This document shows, piece after piece, positions 33,665 through 45,437 of a DNA stretch of 64,000 nt (positions are counted from its first letter, which is position 1; every line of letters begins with the position of its first letter). A program made the position numbers and the translations under genes. Under the pieces are notes generated by a model. It was not told where the DNA came from and did not search any database. It saw only the letters and a list, made by a program, of their open reading frames with translations. The DNA comes from Cycas panzhihuaensis (taxonomy: Eukaryota; Cycadophyta): contig CM041465.1 in NCBI GenBank assembly GCA_023213395.1, positions 180,861,741 through 180,925,740 on the forward strand. Direction: 5' to 3'.

Positions 33665-35060
33665 TCATACAACTTGTAGGCTTTGTTGTGAATGGCATAC
33701 CCTACAAAGATACATTTTAGACTATGTTTGTCTAATTTCTTCCTTTGCTAATCGGGAATGTGCATATAAGCAGTGCACCCAAAAGTCCTCAAATGGCTGA
33801 CAGTAAGCTTTTTGCCAGACCATACCTCCTCGAGTATCATGTTGGTGACTGTTGTAGTAGGACTGCGATTGGCCACATAGGCAACTATGTGAAATGCTTC
33901 TGCCCAGTAAGGTCAAGTGAGTCCTTGTACATGCATCATAGCTTTGGCTTTATTGGCCAAAGTTTTGTTCATCCATTTGGAGACTCCATTTTGTTGAGGA
34001 GTGTGAGGTATTGTCAGTTGTCTCTGAATGTCGTTATCCTTGCAGTATTGGATGAATTCATTTGATATAAATTCACCTCCATTGTCTGTCCTGAATATTT
34101 TAATTGAATAGCCAGACTCATTTTCCACTTCAAACTTGAATTCTTTGAAACTGAAAAATGCTTCAGATTTGTGTTTGATGAAATAGACCCAAACTTTGTG
34201 AGAAAAGTCATCAATGAAGGAGATATAATACAAAGCTCCTCCAAAAGATGATGTGGATATAGGTCCACACAAATCTGAATGTACTAGCTATAGAGGATGT
34301 GATTCATGCCACGCTTTGCCTTTAGGGAAAGGCAAGTGATGCTGAGTTCCCATAATGCATGCTTCACAAAGACATTTTGTTCCATAGATCTTTGGAAGCC
34401 CATGTATCATGTTCTTGTTGATCATCTGCCTCAAATTGTCTAAGCTCAAATGGCCTAGACGTTGATGCTAAAGTTGCATCTTGGACAAGTAAGGAGTGAC
34501 AATGGAACCGTGAGTAAAGTAATCAAGTGTTATATTATTTGCATCCAACTTGTAGAGGCCTTGATCCTCATAGCCAACAGCTACTACTTAGTCTTCTTTG
34601 TCACTGATTATACATTTCCCATTTTAGAACAATACACTCATATGTTGCTTGTCCAACTTGCTAACAGATAGTAAATGTTTGTCCATTGAAGGTATTAAAT
34701 AGGCATTGCCATCGGAAAATGAGGAGAAAGGATTTGATGAAGAAGAAAATAGAGTTATTGTACCTACTCTTGAGATTTTGATAGATTGATTATTCCCAAA
34801 GGCCACTGATTGACCTTTGCCTTCCTTGATGTTGGTGAGAAGCTTTTCACTTCCAGTCATGTGTTGTGAAGCTCCAGAATTAATAATCCAAGTTTCATCA
34901 ACCTTGGATGTCTGATATACATAAAATAGTTTATCTTCATCTACAAACTGATTAGAGTGGCATTGATTGCCACCTCTGAAACCTCCCCTTCCTCTTTGAC
35001 CTCCTCGATAGGCATCTCGATTTGGTCGAGGGGTTTCTTCTTTGAAACCTTTACCGGTAT
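33665..35060 (-). pseudogene. copia protease and integrase (C1)
   Basis: Protease motif 'WIINSGASQHMTGS' (about 34900-34860) has Asn where the catalytic Asp belongs. The pre-integrase block has 'RLGHLSLDNLRQM' and 'CLCEACIMG' (H2C2). Integrase core: 'LVHSDLCGPIS' (first Asp), 'IKIFRTDNGGEF' (second Asp), and 'PQQNGVSKWMNKT', where the third catalytic residue (Glu in the usual G-V-A-E-R) is Lys. The C-terminal end has 'HLRTFGCTAYMHIPD' and 'CIFVGYAIHNKAYKLYDP'. Stops are few (about 34624, 33916, 33750). Confidence 0.9.
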
Positions 35061-35099
35061 CACATCGTGGTCGCCGTTGTCGCTGATTCGGATGATGTG

Positions 35100-35916
35100 G
35101 CTGCTACTGCTAGCGTAGATCTGCTTGCTTTTTCTGACAATCAGGTGCTATATGGCTAGGTTTGCCATAATAATGACATACAACATTAGTCCTTGAAGAC
35201 CCAATGTTCATGTTCCCAAACTGCTTTAAAAGTGCAGGTTTGGGTTGCTATTTGGCCTTTGAATTGGCCATGAATGCACCTGATGTAGATAGTTCCTCCT
35301 CATTATCCTTAGTGTAGATTTGTTCTTCTTGAAGTAGCAGACTTTCAAATTCGTTGAATGTCATAGTTTTGAGAGAACCATCTCTTGTAGTAGACGAAAT
35401 GAAGCCATTGTAGTACTTCAGTAAGGCTTTGGTGATGGATGTGATCAATTCATCCCTTGTAGTTCAACTTCCAAGTGTATTCAGTTCATTACATACCTCC
35501 TTGATGGAGGAAAGAAAAGCCGACATGGGCTTGATAAACTTAACAGAATACAATTTTGCCTTAACCATTAAAATGCGAGCTTGATCTCGCCTTTCATACA
35601 ATGAGGACAAAGTGTCCCAAGCTTCCTTAGAAGTTTTAGCACTAACAATATTCTGATCTACATGCACATCAACAATTATATGAAGGAATGCCAAAGCAAT
35701 TTCATCTTTGGCTTCCTAAGTAGCAAGCAAAGCATCATCAGGTTGCATAGTAATATTTCCATTGGTAATAGGTGCTGGTCGAGGTAATCTCCTAGAAACA
35801 TAACTCCATAATTCGTTCTTGATTAGCAAGTTCTGAGTGAGTCTCTTCCATTCTTGATAATTATCTTGTCCTGTTAACCGAATAGTGCATGCATTTAACA
35901 TATTTATGGCAGCCAT
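35100..35916 (-). pseudogene. copia gag (C1)
   Basis: The minus-strand ATG at 35916 opens 'MAAINMLNACTIRLTGQDNY' then 'QEWKRLTQNLLIKNELWSYV', the copia gag entry. 'AKTSKEAWDTLSSLYERRDQ' and 'FLSSIKEVCNELNTL' follow. The zinc knuckle near 35175-35135 reads CHYYGKPSHIAPDC, with the second Cys changed to Tyr. A Gln/Arg-rich and then RGG-like tail follows. Stops lie at 35718, 35463 and 35247. Without them the frame is continuous, so the copy is fairly young. Confidence 0.9.
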
Positions 35917-38375
35917 GTTTCAGTTTATAAAAGCTTGAAGCTAGCAGATAACCTGGAAACTCAAAGCTTTCGTCACTTAAGTTCCACCTTCTAACGAAAC
36001 CAACAGTCTTGATCTTATTAGAAGATCCAACAACTGAATGGAATAATGAGGGGTGGAGGACTAGACTATGGAGTTGGTCCAACTTGATCTTATAGAGGAG
36101 ATCTAATAGTTGGCCAAGTTAAATCTAGGACAAGGTAGGTAGGGTTGATCTGCATGGACGTACCATGCTTTCCCTGGAATTCACAGCCCCAATAACACCC
36201 TTTTCGAACCTCCTTTCCCTCAAGCAACTTTAATTATTATGCACTGACCGTACGGTTGGTTGGTCCCCTAGGGAATGCACCAAGCTTAAGGTTAATTTAG
36301 AGGCAAGGTTTGAACCTTTTTTGGGCCTCTCCAATAGATTTTAAGTCACTTTTTAGCAGATTTTAAAGTGAACTTAGGTTTCTTTTTGCTTGGAAAATAT
36401 ACTTATGAAAATGCTTTGATTAAACTTTACAAAAGTGGCTTCAAGAGGAAGCAATTTAAGTACACTAATATGAACACTTGTAGTGTTTTTACAATGAGCA
36501 CTTTAATGAAAATGTAGTGCTATGTTGATCCAAGTAAGAAACCAAATGCTTGATTACAATAAGTTTTGCAAAGTACTTTTTGAAAAAGAGATTAAGTACT
36601 GAAAGAAGTAATACAAAACTTGTGATGAAGATATAAGTGGGTTCCTTTTAATGCTGAAAAAATAAAGGTAAGAGAACCACTTGCATGAAAATTGACATCA
36701 AGCACCAAGTGTTGGGACTTTAAATTAGTCCCAACGATCAAAAGAAAAGTGATTTTTATTAAGTACAAAGTGTATTTGAGCCCTCTTTGAGACTAAGGAC
36801 ATTAGGTCACCATGCAAGGTGCCTTAAAAATGTTTAAAAATTAGTGATAAGTATCACTTTTTTATATAAAAACACTTGAAATCACTTCACTTAAAGTTAA
36901 TTAACACTTGTTCAAAAAATAACTAAGTGTTAAAACTTTTAAGAGTCAAAACATAGGGCTAAATTTGAATTTTTTTTTTTTTGCAACTTGAACACTAAGG
37001 ACACCACGCAGGGAGCCTTTTAAAACACTTTAAAATAAGTGAATTTTTCACTTTTACAATGAAAATGAGTTAAAAAATCACTTTAATGAGTCACATAACA
37101 CAAATTCAAAATTTTTTAATGTGTTAAGTGAAGTTCAAAAAATGAAAAAAGTGATTAAATAACTTTTAATTGATAAAATATCAATTAAATGAGTCTTTAA
37201 AAACAAACTTTAGGAAACAAGATAATTAAAAAAAGAATATTCCAATGAATATTCTAAGTTTTATAACCTAAAGTTATAAACGTAAAGTAAAAAATTAAAT
37301 TTTTCTGAAAAAACAGATTTTTGCGGACCTGCGCAATAGAAAAATAGATATACGAATCAATTTTTCTCACCGATCAAAGCCAGAATCTACAAACTGACTT
37401 CAAATCTGAGAAGATCTCAATATTTTGAATATTCTGAGCAGTATATGTTGGCACTTTCAGTGAGTGCTTCAAAATGAAGACAAAAAATAGCCGCCACTGT
37501 CCGCGCACCCGTGAGAAGGTTCAGATTGATCGATCTCTTTGTACAGAGTACGGATCGAGCCAGAAATTTAGAGGAGGGGCTGAACTACTAAGACAGAGAT
37601 TACTACCAGTTTTTATCTTGTTCTGATGCCTGTAGACTCTACAGTGAGCAACATAAGGAAACGCAGGGCGCCCTAGTGACAATGAGAAAATGGGAGTTGT
37701 ACGGCTGTGTAGGGTCAAAAATCCTTCAACAAAATGCTCAAGTTTCTTATGTGGACTCTGCTACAGCTGCATACAATATCAGATCTTGGACAGCCAGCTA
37801 GTATGAGTAAAAAACCTCAATTTTTGATGAAACAATTCACTAAAAGTAGTGAAAAATACCTCTGCATAGCTAAGAGTCTTCTTAAATCAATTTTAGATTA
37901 TAAATTATAGCTTGAGAGCTGGTTTCTAGTAAGAAACAGGCTAAATACAAACAACACTAAGGGTTTTGAGTTCCTTAGTGGGGTTTGAGGGCTAAAAATG
38001 GCCCAGAAACAGTTCACTGCCTACAAAAGGTTTAAAAACTTGAAATAAACTTCATTAAAGAGTTTCAGTGAGCTGCATAATATGCTAACACTTGAACTAT
38101 GGGAAGAAATAACTCGGAAATTTTAATTTTTAATGAAAAAACCATGAAAACCGTGAGTACTTTGCTCAAAAACCTTGTAAAAAATCAAAAAAATCGATTT
38201 GAGTAAAGCTCCTCCTTCTAAAATACTCCAAAGAAAGTCTTGAACTCAGAAGAAAATCTTTAAACAAACCTTGGATCACCTTCGGAGTGTGAAGGTCATC
38301 ACCAAGGGTTTGTTTCTTTCTTCAAAGAACTCCTTGAGTAGCTGTAAACTAGAACAGAGGGAGCTAGTCTCCTCT
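35917..38375 (-). other. Long leader of C1
   Basis: About 2.45 kb between PBS and gag without a recognisable gene. It is homologous to the C2 leader (55687-57837) and the C3 leader (46157-48015). It has two diverged copies of a block containing 'ggtgacctaatg' / 'tggtgtccttag'-like sequence about 200 bases apart (near 36790 and 36995). Confidence 0.7.
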
Positions 38376-38390
38376 TACTTTGATACCAAA
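38376..38390 (-). promoter_or_regulatory. Primer-binding site of C1
   Basis: Minus strand TTTGGTATCAAAGT immediately follows the 5' LTR; initiator tRNA-Met type with a two-base offset, as in C2. Confidence 0.85.
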
Positions 38391-38943
38391 TGTGAAAAGA
38401 GGCTAGATGGCCTCAACAGTTCCAAGATCTAGAAACTAGGATCACTCTAGTTCTAGTTGCACAAATATAAACTAGTATAATAATCTCAAGGTAAAGAGAA
38501 AGCAAAGAGACAAAACATGAATGAAGGAGCAAGAAAAAATGATACCCAATATGTGGAGTTGGAATTGGTCCAACCTCCAAAGAATGAACGGTTTGATTAG
38601 CAAACTGACAGCATAATAATATAGCTCCAACTCTCTTATGAGACAATGAGAAGATGTCTCATTATATAGAGTGAAATGAGAGACCTAAGGCCTTGGATGT
38701 TTGACAAGTGTCAAACATCCAAGATACATGCCTTGCATGTTGGACATGTGTCCTTTTGGGCTCTCATGTGAGTAAAAATGCATGAGGGTCCATTTGACCC
38801 TTTAGTGACAACATTGTGTCACTAGAAAGAATGTGGGTGTGCACTTTATCACTTAAGTGATAAGTCACCCCCAAAGTAAAAAGTACACATATTACATGAA
38901 AATAAAAGTACATTATCTTAACATGTAAATATAAGGTTTAACA
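38391..38943 (-). repeat. 5' LTR of C1
   Basis: 553 bp; minus strand TGTTAAACCTTATATTTAC to CTCTTTTCACA. It holds the palindromes ATCACTTAAGTGAT (38848-38861) and TGTTTGACA..TGTCAAACA (within 38696-38719), both upstream of the TATA-like 'ctctatataatgag' on the minus strand. Confidence 0.95.
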
Positions 38944-38948
38944 TAACT

Positions 38949-39033
38949 TTGTTCTATTGGAAAAAAAAATTCTCAGATCCTTTCTTATAGAAACATGCCA
39001 AATACCCACTTCGAATAAAGCTTTGATACCACT
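38949..39033 (-). other. Leader and primer-binding site of gypsy G1
   Basis: Between the G1 LTR and the C1 insertion, minus strand TGGTATCAAAG (about 39021-39031) is a PBS lying two bases inside the LTR edge at 39034. The gag start of G1 follows across C1 at 28565. Confidence 0.65.
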
Positions 39034-39253
39034 TATAAGAACACCAAGGTATCTCTTAAATAGAAACAGATAAAACAGAGAAAATATACACAATAATACC
39101 TCTTCTACTAAATAAATACTAAGTACTACTCACAGTGAAATCCCTTCTTATAGTTGTCCTCTTTGAGGTGAGGTTCCCTCCTAGATATTGTAGCCCTAGG
39201 GCTGAAAATATGGCAGCCAAGCTATTAACTCTTATAGCGACACCAAGGTATCT
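39034..39253 (-). repeat. G1 5' LTR, PBS-proximal part with duplicated edge
   Basis: It is the PBS-side end of the G1 LTR. Its body (39055-39230) recurs at 45802-45990. The edge sequence 'acaccaaggtatct' occurs twice (39041 and 39240), as if about 200 bases had been duplicated before G2 inserted into the second copy. It is distantly related to the G3 LTR at 51127. Confidence 0.65.
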
Positions 39254-39617
39254 TGGAGTGTTTAGTTTTAGAAAATCAACCTTGCAAATACAACTTAATG
39301 GAAACAAAATCCAAATATCACCTTAATGAGAACAAAATATACAAACAAATCACAAGCAAATTGAATACCAAAGGGAGTACCAAATTACTTTCTCTTTATA
39401 AGATAATAATACTCAACAACCCTTTACAAGTGATATTCAACCCTTCAAATAGACGTGTAGGGGTCTTCTTCTCATGATCCTATTGGTGGCCCTGGCAGCC
39501 TTACATCTTATCAGAGGGCTTAGAAGCTCATGCATAAATCTTAATCACTAACATCAATCCTTAACACTTTGGTGGTTTTGACTTTCTTGTGTTTAGGAAA
39601 GGTGGGCTTATGTTTCA
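39254..39617 (-). repeat. 3' LTR of G2
   Basis: 364 bp; minus strand TGAAACATAAGCC start after the polypurine tract GATGGGGGGAC (39618-39628). It pairs with 45438-45801. Confidence 0.88.
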
Positions 39618-39639
39618 AGTCCCCCCATCTGAGATGTTG

Positions 39640-39946
39640 AGTCCTCACAGCATTGGAGGTAAGGATATTACTGGACGAACTTGTTAGATTTCTAAGTTGC
39701 TTCATCTGCATCATAATCAACCTACTGTACCAAATTCTAAAAAATAGTGCAATTTTAGAGGCAGTGCTGGCAGCTGACAAGAATTTTATCAGGTGGGATT
39801 ATGAGGCTTTGCTCATTGATAAGAATGAGTAAGGTTGTATGGGGTGTAAATTTTGTTTCAAGGTATATTTTTAAACAAGAGACATAGAAGACATTATAGA
39901 TATTGGCGTTTGAGAGGAGTTCGAGGGCATAGGTGACTTTTGCCAA
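39640..39946 (-). pseudogene. Chromodomain-like C-terminus of integrase (G2)
   Basis: After 'YALELLSNANIYNVFYVSCL' (usual 'L-P-x-x-A-x-I-H-P-V-F-H-V-S') the reading has 'PPDKILVSCQHCL' and, after a stop, 'LVQ*VDYDADEAT*'. These follow the chromodomain pattern L-V-Q-W-x-x-x-x-x-x-E-A-T-W. Such domains target insertion to heterochromatin. The two Trp codons are stops here. Confidence 0.65.
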
Positions 39947-41000
39947 TTTTGTGGAGGACTTTATAAGGTCATAATATTATGGGCTGAGTTTTTGACCTTG
40001 ATGTGACTTGAGAGACTGTTGCTTGTAAGGTTGGAGTTGGAGGAATACCATATCTCTAATGTCAAAGGATCGATCAGACTAATGGCATTCGGTAAGTTGT
40101 TTCATGTGATTTCGGGCAAAGGCTAGATTCTATTGAAGGGTATGAAGGATTTAGTCCATCTCTTGAAGCTTTTCTTGTATTGAGATTGTGTAAAAGTTTA
40201 TAGCCAAGGTATGGTAGGAAGAGGGGTGCTAGCCATAGAGGGCCAAAAAGGGAGACACATCGATGGTTTAATGGTGACAGAAGTTATACTAGCACTCAGC
40301 TAAGGAAAGCCAAGAAGTCCATTTAGCTTGGTGTTCTAAGGCAAAGTAATGTAGATAAATTTCCAGGATTTTGTTCAAGACCTCAGATTGGTCATTGGTT
40401 TATAGGACTCATGTTAAATGAAGTCTCCACAACCCTAAAGAGTTCTTGGAAAAAGGAGCTAGTGAACTTGGGGTCTCAGTCATAAACGATGGTCAAAGGA
40501 AAGTCATGAAAGCGAAATACAAATTAGACGTATAAGTTGGTAAGGCAAGAGGACATATATGAGGTGTGAACTGGGAGGAAGTGTCAATATTCACTTAATT
40601 GATCAATGACCACCCAAATAGAATTAAACCTAGCAGATGGAGGTAAGTCCATTATAAAGTCCATGGTAATATCCTACCACTTACCTTGTGGAATATTTAA
40701 TGGTTGGAAAAGTTTGGGAAGGGCTTTGGTATCGACTTTGTTCTATTGACATATGTCGCACTGTAATACAAAGGTGAATATGGTAGTCTTCATATGGGGC
40801 CAAAAGAAATCAATACAAATTCGTCAATACATCTTATCGAAACCTGAGTGGCCACTAAGGGGACAAGAGTGGTATTATGTTAAGATTCTAGGAATGAACG
40901 AGGAAGATGGGTGTACGAAGATGTACTTTCAAAAATGTAGATGGTTGTTAAAGGTTGACTAACCTTTGTGGGTGAAAACCTTTTCACTCTAGTTAGCATA
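39900..41000 (-). pseudogene. gypsy integrase (G2)
   Basis: The H2C2 finger includes 'SGHSGFDKMY' and 'FVLQCDICQ' (about 40860-40745). The core begins 'MDFIMDLPPSARFNSIWVVI' (first Asp) and has 'TIVYD*DPKFTSSFFQELF' (second Asp region). The Glu region is obscured by stops. The chromovirus GPY/F-like tail runs to about 39950. Integrase would join element ends to host DNA; this copy is broken in many places. Confidence 0.8.
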
Positions 41001-41059
41001 GTCAAGCTAGGCTTGGTTTTCAGCATGTAATTCATCAAGCCAAAGGGGTTGGGGGTTAG

Positions 41060-42299
41060 TTATGGCATGAAGGTTAGGTTTGGGAGTACTAGAATCAGGT
41101 ACAAATGTGAAAGGGCATTTGTGACTATATTGTCTTTACCCTTTTATATGATATTGTGAAGTCAAAGACTTGTAGACAGTCAACCCACTTAGCTTGTTCT
41201 TCAGACAAAAATAGTTGATCCAACAGATTGTGGAAGCTACGATGATATGTGAGAATAGTAAATTTGGAGCCTGAGAGGTACTGTCACCATTTATCAACAA
41301 CGTGAAGGATAACTTTCATCTCCTTCCGGTATATGGAGAGACAAACCTTTGATCTTTTAATTCAACTCTCGAATATAATGGGGTGAGAGTCTTGCATTAG
41401 AATTACACCCAGGTTGAATTTAGAGGCATCACATTCAAGTTGGAAAGATTGGTTGAAATTAGGAGTGATGAGAACTGGGGTAGAGGTCATTACGACCTTG
41501 AGATAAGAAAAAGTGATGTCAACTTCTGGGGACCATTGGAAGGCATCTTTATAGAGGAGATTTGTTAAGGGGACAGTGAGGGAGGCATAGTAACACAGAA
41601 AATGACAGTAGGATTCTGTGAGGCCAAGGAATACATGTAGTTGGGTAAGGGTAGTTGGTGTTGGCCAAGTTGTGATGACAGATATTTTATTAGTGTCCAC
41701 ACATAGCCCTTCCATTGATATGATATACCCTAAGTATTAGAGTTCAGATTACCCAAACTCGCACTTAGATAATTTCACATAGAGTTGGTGGTTTTGTAAT
41801 ATGTGGAGAACACATTCCAAGTGTTGGATGTGGTGATCTAGATAGACACTATAAATGAGGATATCATCAAGGAAGACTATGACAAATTTTCAAAGATATA
41901 GGCCAAAAATTTTGTTCATGAGAACCTAAAAAGTTGTTAGGGCATTACAAAGGCTGAAGGGCATTGCACAAAATTCAAAATAGCTGTGATATGTCTAAAA
42001 TGCCATCTTATGGCAATCTTCTAGGGAAATTAGGATCTGACAATAATTGGACTAATGGTCTAACTTAGAAAAAATAGTGGTGCTATGGATTTCATCTAAC
42101 ATATCATCTAGGTGCAAGGTGGGGAACTTATTTTTTATGGTAATTTTATCGAGTTGCCTATCATTGATGCAGAGGTAGAAGAAGCCATTATTTCTTCCAA
42201 CTAAGATGATTGGAGCTGCATAAGGGCTCTTGCTTAGTTGTATTATGTCCATCTCCATGAGTTTGGTCATGAGTTTCTCAATTTTATTCTTTTGAGAGT
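41060..42299 (-). pseudogene. gypsy reverse transcriptase and RNase H (G2)
   Basis: Minus strand 'KLMEMDIIQLSKSPYAAPII', 'FYLCINDRQLDKITIKNKFP', 'AMPFSLCNALTTF' and the catalytic box 'IVFLDDILIYS' (about 41885-41850). The thumb block 'YLGYIISMEGLCVDTNKISV' is followed by RNase H 'FQLECDASKFNLGVILMQDS' (catalytic Asp of 'D-A-S' present) near 41450-41390. The reading is highly typical of chromoviruses. Stops near 42050, 41900 and 41350 show decay. Confidence 0.88.
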
Positions 42300-42880
42300 A
42301 TGAGTTATGGTAGGGCCTTAGGCTGTTAGGGTCGTGATTAGATTGGAGGTCATAGAAACCACAATCAGGTGGGGTAGGGGTGGGCAGAGGGGCAAATACC
42401 TACTCATATTGGGTAATGATTTCTTGGATATGTTGGTGAATTTGTGGTTTGATTTGAATATTGTTGAGGCAAACTATGTATCCTAGGTGAGATTGAAGAT
42501 GGTGTTTCATGCATCCTAGTGAGACCATTTGGTTAAGAGGGGACTGCATCCTATAAATTTTATGATTCTAACCTATTTGGTCTTTGAATGCAATGAATGG
42601 GTTGTTGGGAGACTTATTTGTACTATAAGTCCCTAGGATTTTCAGCCACTAAATCTCCAAGATAATATTAGACCCTCATGTCAATAAGGCATAGAAATCT
42701 GACATCAAAATATAGGTGCCAATTTGGACCTGGAGATTTTTAATAACACCAGTATAATGGAGCTTCTAGTCCCCTGACAGGAAACATGTGAAGCTAGTTT
42801 TTGGTACTATATATAGGTTAAGTTGTTGACTTGTAGAGATATCAAGAGAATTAAGTGACGAACCACCACCAATCGTGATT
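42300..42880 (-). pseudogene. gypsy protease (G2)
   Basis: The minus strand reads 'LNSLDISTSQQLNLYIVPKT' after a catalytic region changed from D-[ST]-G to 'IGGGSS'-like, so the catalytic Asp is lost. The end block 'SNIILEI*WLKILGTYS' matches the usual 'D-x-I-L-G-M-x-W-L-x-x-x-G'. The linker continues to RT. Confidence 0.65.
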
Positions 42881-44083
42881 GACATTAGAGTCTTGCAAAG
42901 AATGCCTCTAACATGTAAGGATTTAAGACAAGAAGTGGTGGTGATAATGGATAAGGATACTTTAGGGTGAGGGTCCGAGGGGGGTCTTCATGGGTTTCAT
43001 CTTTAACCTCATGTTTAGAGTTGAAATCAAAGGATTTGTTGAAGAATAGAGATGGGTCAATAGAAAAAACCATGCATTGCACCTTGCAAAAGTGGTCATG
43101 CTTGGAAGTCCACTTTTTTACATATAGAGGTTGGCATCTAGTCAATGTTGTGCTTCAGCTTGGAAAATTTAGACTTTTTTGGTGTATGGGTTGTCATTTT
43201 GTTGGTCAACAATTGAGTGGATGGGATCATTCTATTATAGTCTAGGACATGCGAAGTCGGATAGAGGATGGATAACATCGTCAAATCAAGGCTGTAAACA
43301 CTAAAAGTTTGATTGTCGAGTGTGTAAAAACCAAGGGTTATCCTTTCGAGTAGTTGAGGGTCCATTAGTTATAAATTCAACCTCTACTACTAGGTCCCAC
43401 TTGAAGGCTTCCTTAAGGGAGTGAGTTTCCATTGTCTTTAGTCTCATCTGAATATGATCTTGGAGTCTGGTCACATAAGTGTTGATCACTATTTGTTTGT
43501 CCAAGTTTTGGCTTTATGGCAAGCAATTATATAAAGTTTGAAATTTGTTGGTGAAGGCCTCCACTATTGTAATCTATGTAAGCTGTGTAAGTTGAGTGAA
43601 AAAGGATTGACTCCATGTGTCCTCATATTATTCAAGAAAATAGCTTCCACCAATTGAACCAATGGTGGGCTCATCCATCTAAGTGGATGGAGGCGTATGA
43701 GAGTTGATCTTCCTCTGACATCAGGTGGACTGTGAAGTATGATTTCAACTTGTTGATCCATCTCTAAGTGTGGTCTCTATTCACAATTGGATTAAAGGTA
43801 AGAATATAAATTTTATGGTGAAAAAGGGTTGCCTTAGTATATAACCTCTTGGAGGTGCATCACTTCCTTAGAAGGGGAGAGGCGAGTTGCCCGTCATATT
43901 GGAAGTCCTTGTGCTTTGGAGTTGAGGTTGTACTAGCTATTAGATATGTGTAAGAAATTCTTCTTTAGTACCATTAAGATCTGATTTTATAGGGATATCA
44001 TCAAATATGTTGTTGACCTTTTATTTGAAGTTGTTCAAGTCATTGGTCAAGTTAACAATTTTCTCTCCTTGTGTTTTTTCCAT
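42880..44083 (-). pseudogene. gypsy gag with zinc finger remnant (G2)
   Basis: The minus-strand ATG at 44083 ('MEKTQGEKIVNL') starts a coiled region. The capsid end reads 'QIVINTYVTRLQDHIQMRLK', with 'HSLKEAFKWDLVVE' near 43500-43370. The zinc finger near 43135-43085 is 'YVKKWTSKHDHFC', lacking the first Cys pair expected in chromoviruses. There are many stops and at least three frame shifts. Gag would form the particle; G4 has the matching part at the window's right end. Confidence 0.75.
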
Positions 44084-45423
44084 TATAGGTGTAGAAGGGG
44101 CTTAAAGGAGCGAGAATGAGCAAAAAGAAGGGAAATAGATGAAGTGGGACTAATGAAGAAAGAACATGATTTAAGAACTAAGGAGTTGTTATAAGGAAGA
44201 GAAGGGGGCAAAGAGGGGGATATGGGGTGTTTATAGCTTGTTAACCCTGAAAATTACATAAATATGACACCTAGCCCACTTAGATAAGTATGAAAAGCTC
44301 GTCAAAATGGGGCATATGAGATTTAAAGGTGAGTTGAGGTGGCAAGGCTCACTGGTGACCTAGGTACTAATAAGTGTGAAAATTGCCTGTAAAAACTAAC
44401 CTAGTGCAAAATAACTAGCACAATGTGCTGATTAAAATAAGATATGTGAATTTTAGTGGTAATTTTTTGTTATGGACTCATATCATTAACTATGACTAAG
44501 TGGAGTTTCTAATTTTTTTTAATTTATTGTGGGTCTAATTATATTGGTAGTTTCTAAATTCGAGTGGTATTTTGGAAATTGGGATTCCCTATGGACTAGG
44601 AAGTGATCCCTTGTTTTTCTTTTTTTCTATATATATATTGTGTCTTGAGATCTTAATCAGAAGGTAGATCATGTGAAGTAGGATGTATATAATATAAGGT
44701 GTTCTACTAATCACTAGATAAGGTGTGCTTGGTCGTGTAGGCCTTCTAATAAACTTCTTATGTAGATAGTTTAAAATAGGTAACTTCGTGGCACTAACCA
44801 CTAACCGCTGCACTATAGGACTTCGACGGTCAATAGATTGCCTATGCTAGAAAGAATTTAGTACATATAAAGGTCCTCCTATATACCTCAAGGTATGTGA
44901 AGGCACAATTCCATAGCTAGTTTCTGGCTAGGGTTGCGTTTAAGAGTGTTATCTCCAGTCCTTCATGCAAGGGGTAGAAAAGTCATGGTGCACTTAGTCA
45001 GAATGATAGATCCCTATGATGTTTAAAGATCTCTCATGCAGAGTTTCTACCTAACTACTTGGGCTACTGCCATGTAGAGTTATCTACCTATGAATGAGTG
45101 GTGGGAGGGAGAAAGGGTGGCCACCAAGTGAAGTTATCTACCCTTGGACTGACAATTCTAACACATAAATTGAAATAAATAAACTGAACTAAAAATAAAC
45201 ATAAGGAAAAAAAATAAAGTGCTAGGTGTTACCCAGGGGAAGAAATTCCCCTTCCCTCATGAATTATGAGTGGTGTTAGTTATGTTGCTCAATCTTTGTG
45301 GAGAGAATACTAAGAGAATGTCTTTCCTCGATCTCTACTTGGTTAAGAGAGTACTCAATCTGCTAGGAAAACAAAAATCTCGATTTTTTTTCCTATTGAG
45401 TAGCTTCCCATGATCACAAACTT
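44084..45423 (-). other. Leader of G2
   Basis: About 1.3 kb between PBS and gag, no gene seen. Short repeats of 'agttatctacc'/'agtttctacc' occur near 45035, 45080 and 45135. Confidence 0.5.
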
Positions 45424-45437
45424 GGCTTTGATACCAC

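Larger units (their letters stand above)
28586..38943 (-). mobile_element. Full-length Ty1/copia retrotransposon C1 (carrying element N)
   Basis: Minus-strand order: 5' LTR (38943-38391), PBS, long leader, gag, protease, integrase, RT, RNase H, polypurine tract, 3' LTR (29137-28586). The perfect 5-bp target duplication TAACT lies at 28581-28585 and 38944-38948. It spans 10358 bases including the 2588-base N insertion, so the element itself was about 7.77 kb. It sits between the PBS and gag start of gypsy G1. C2 (55120-62598) is the same family in the other orientation. Confidence 0.95.

Noticed and set aside
39135-39326. Plus-strand frames at the G1/G2 LTR border
   Set aside because: They lie in LTR sequence across an insertion junction and lack any motif.
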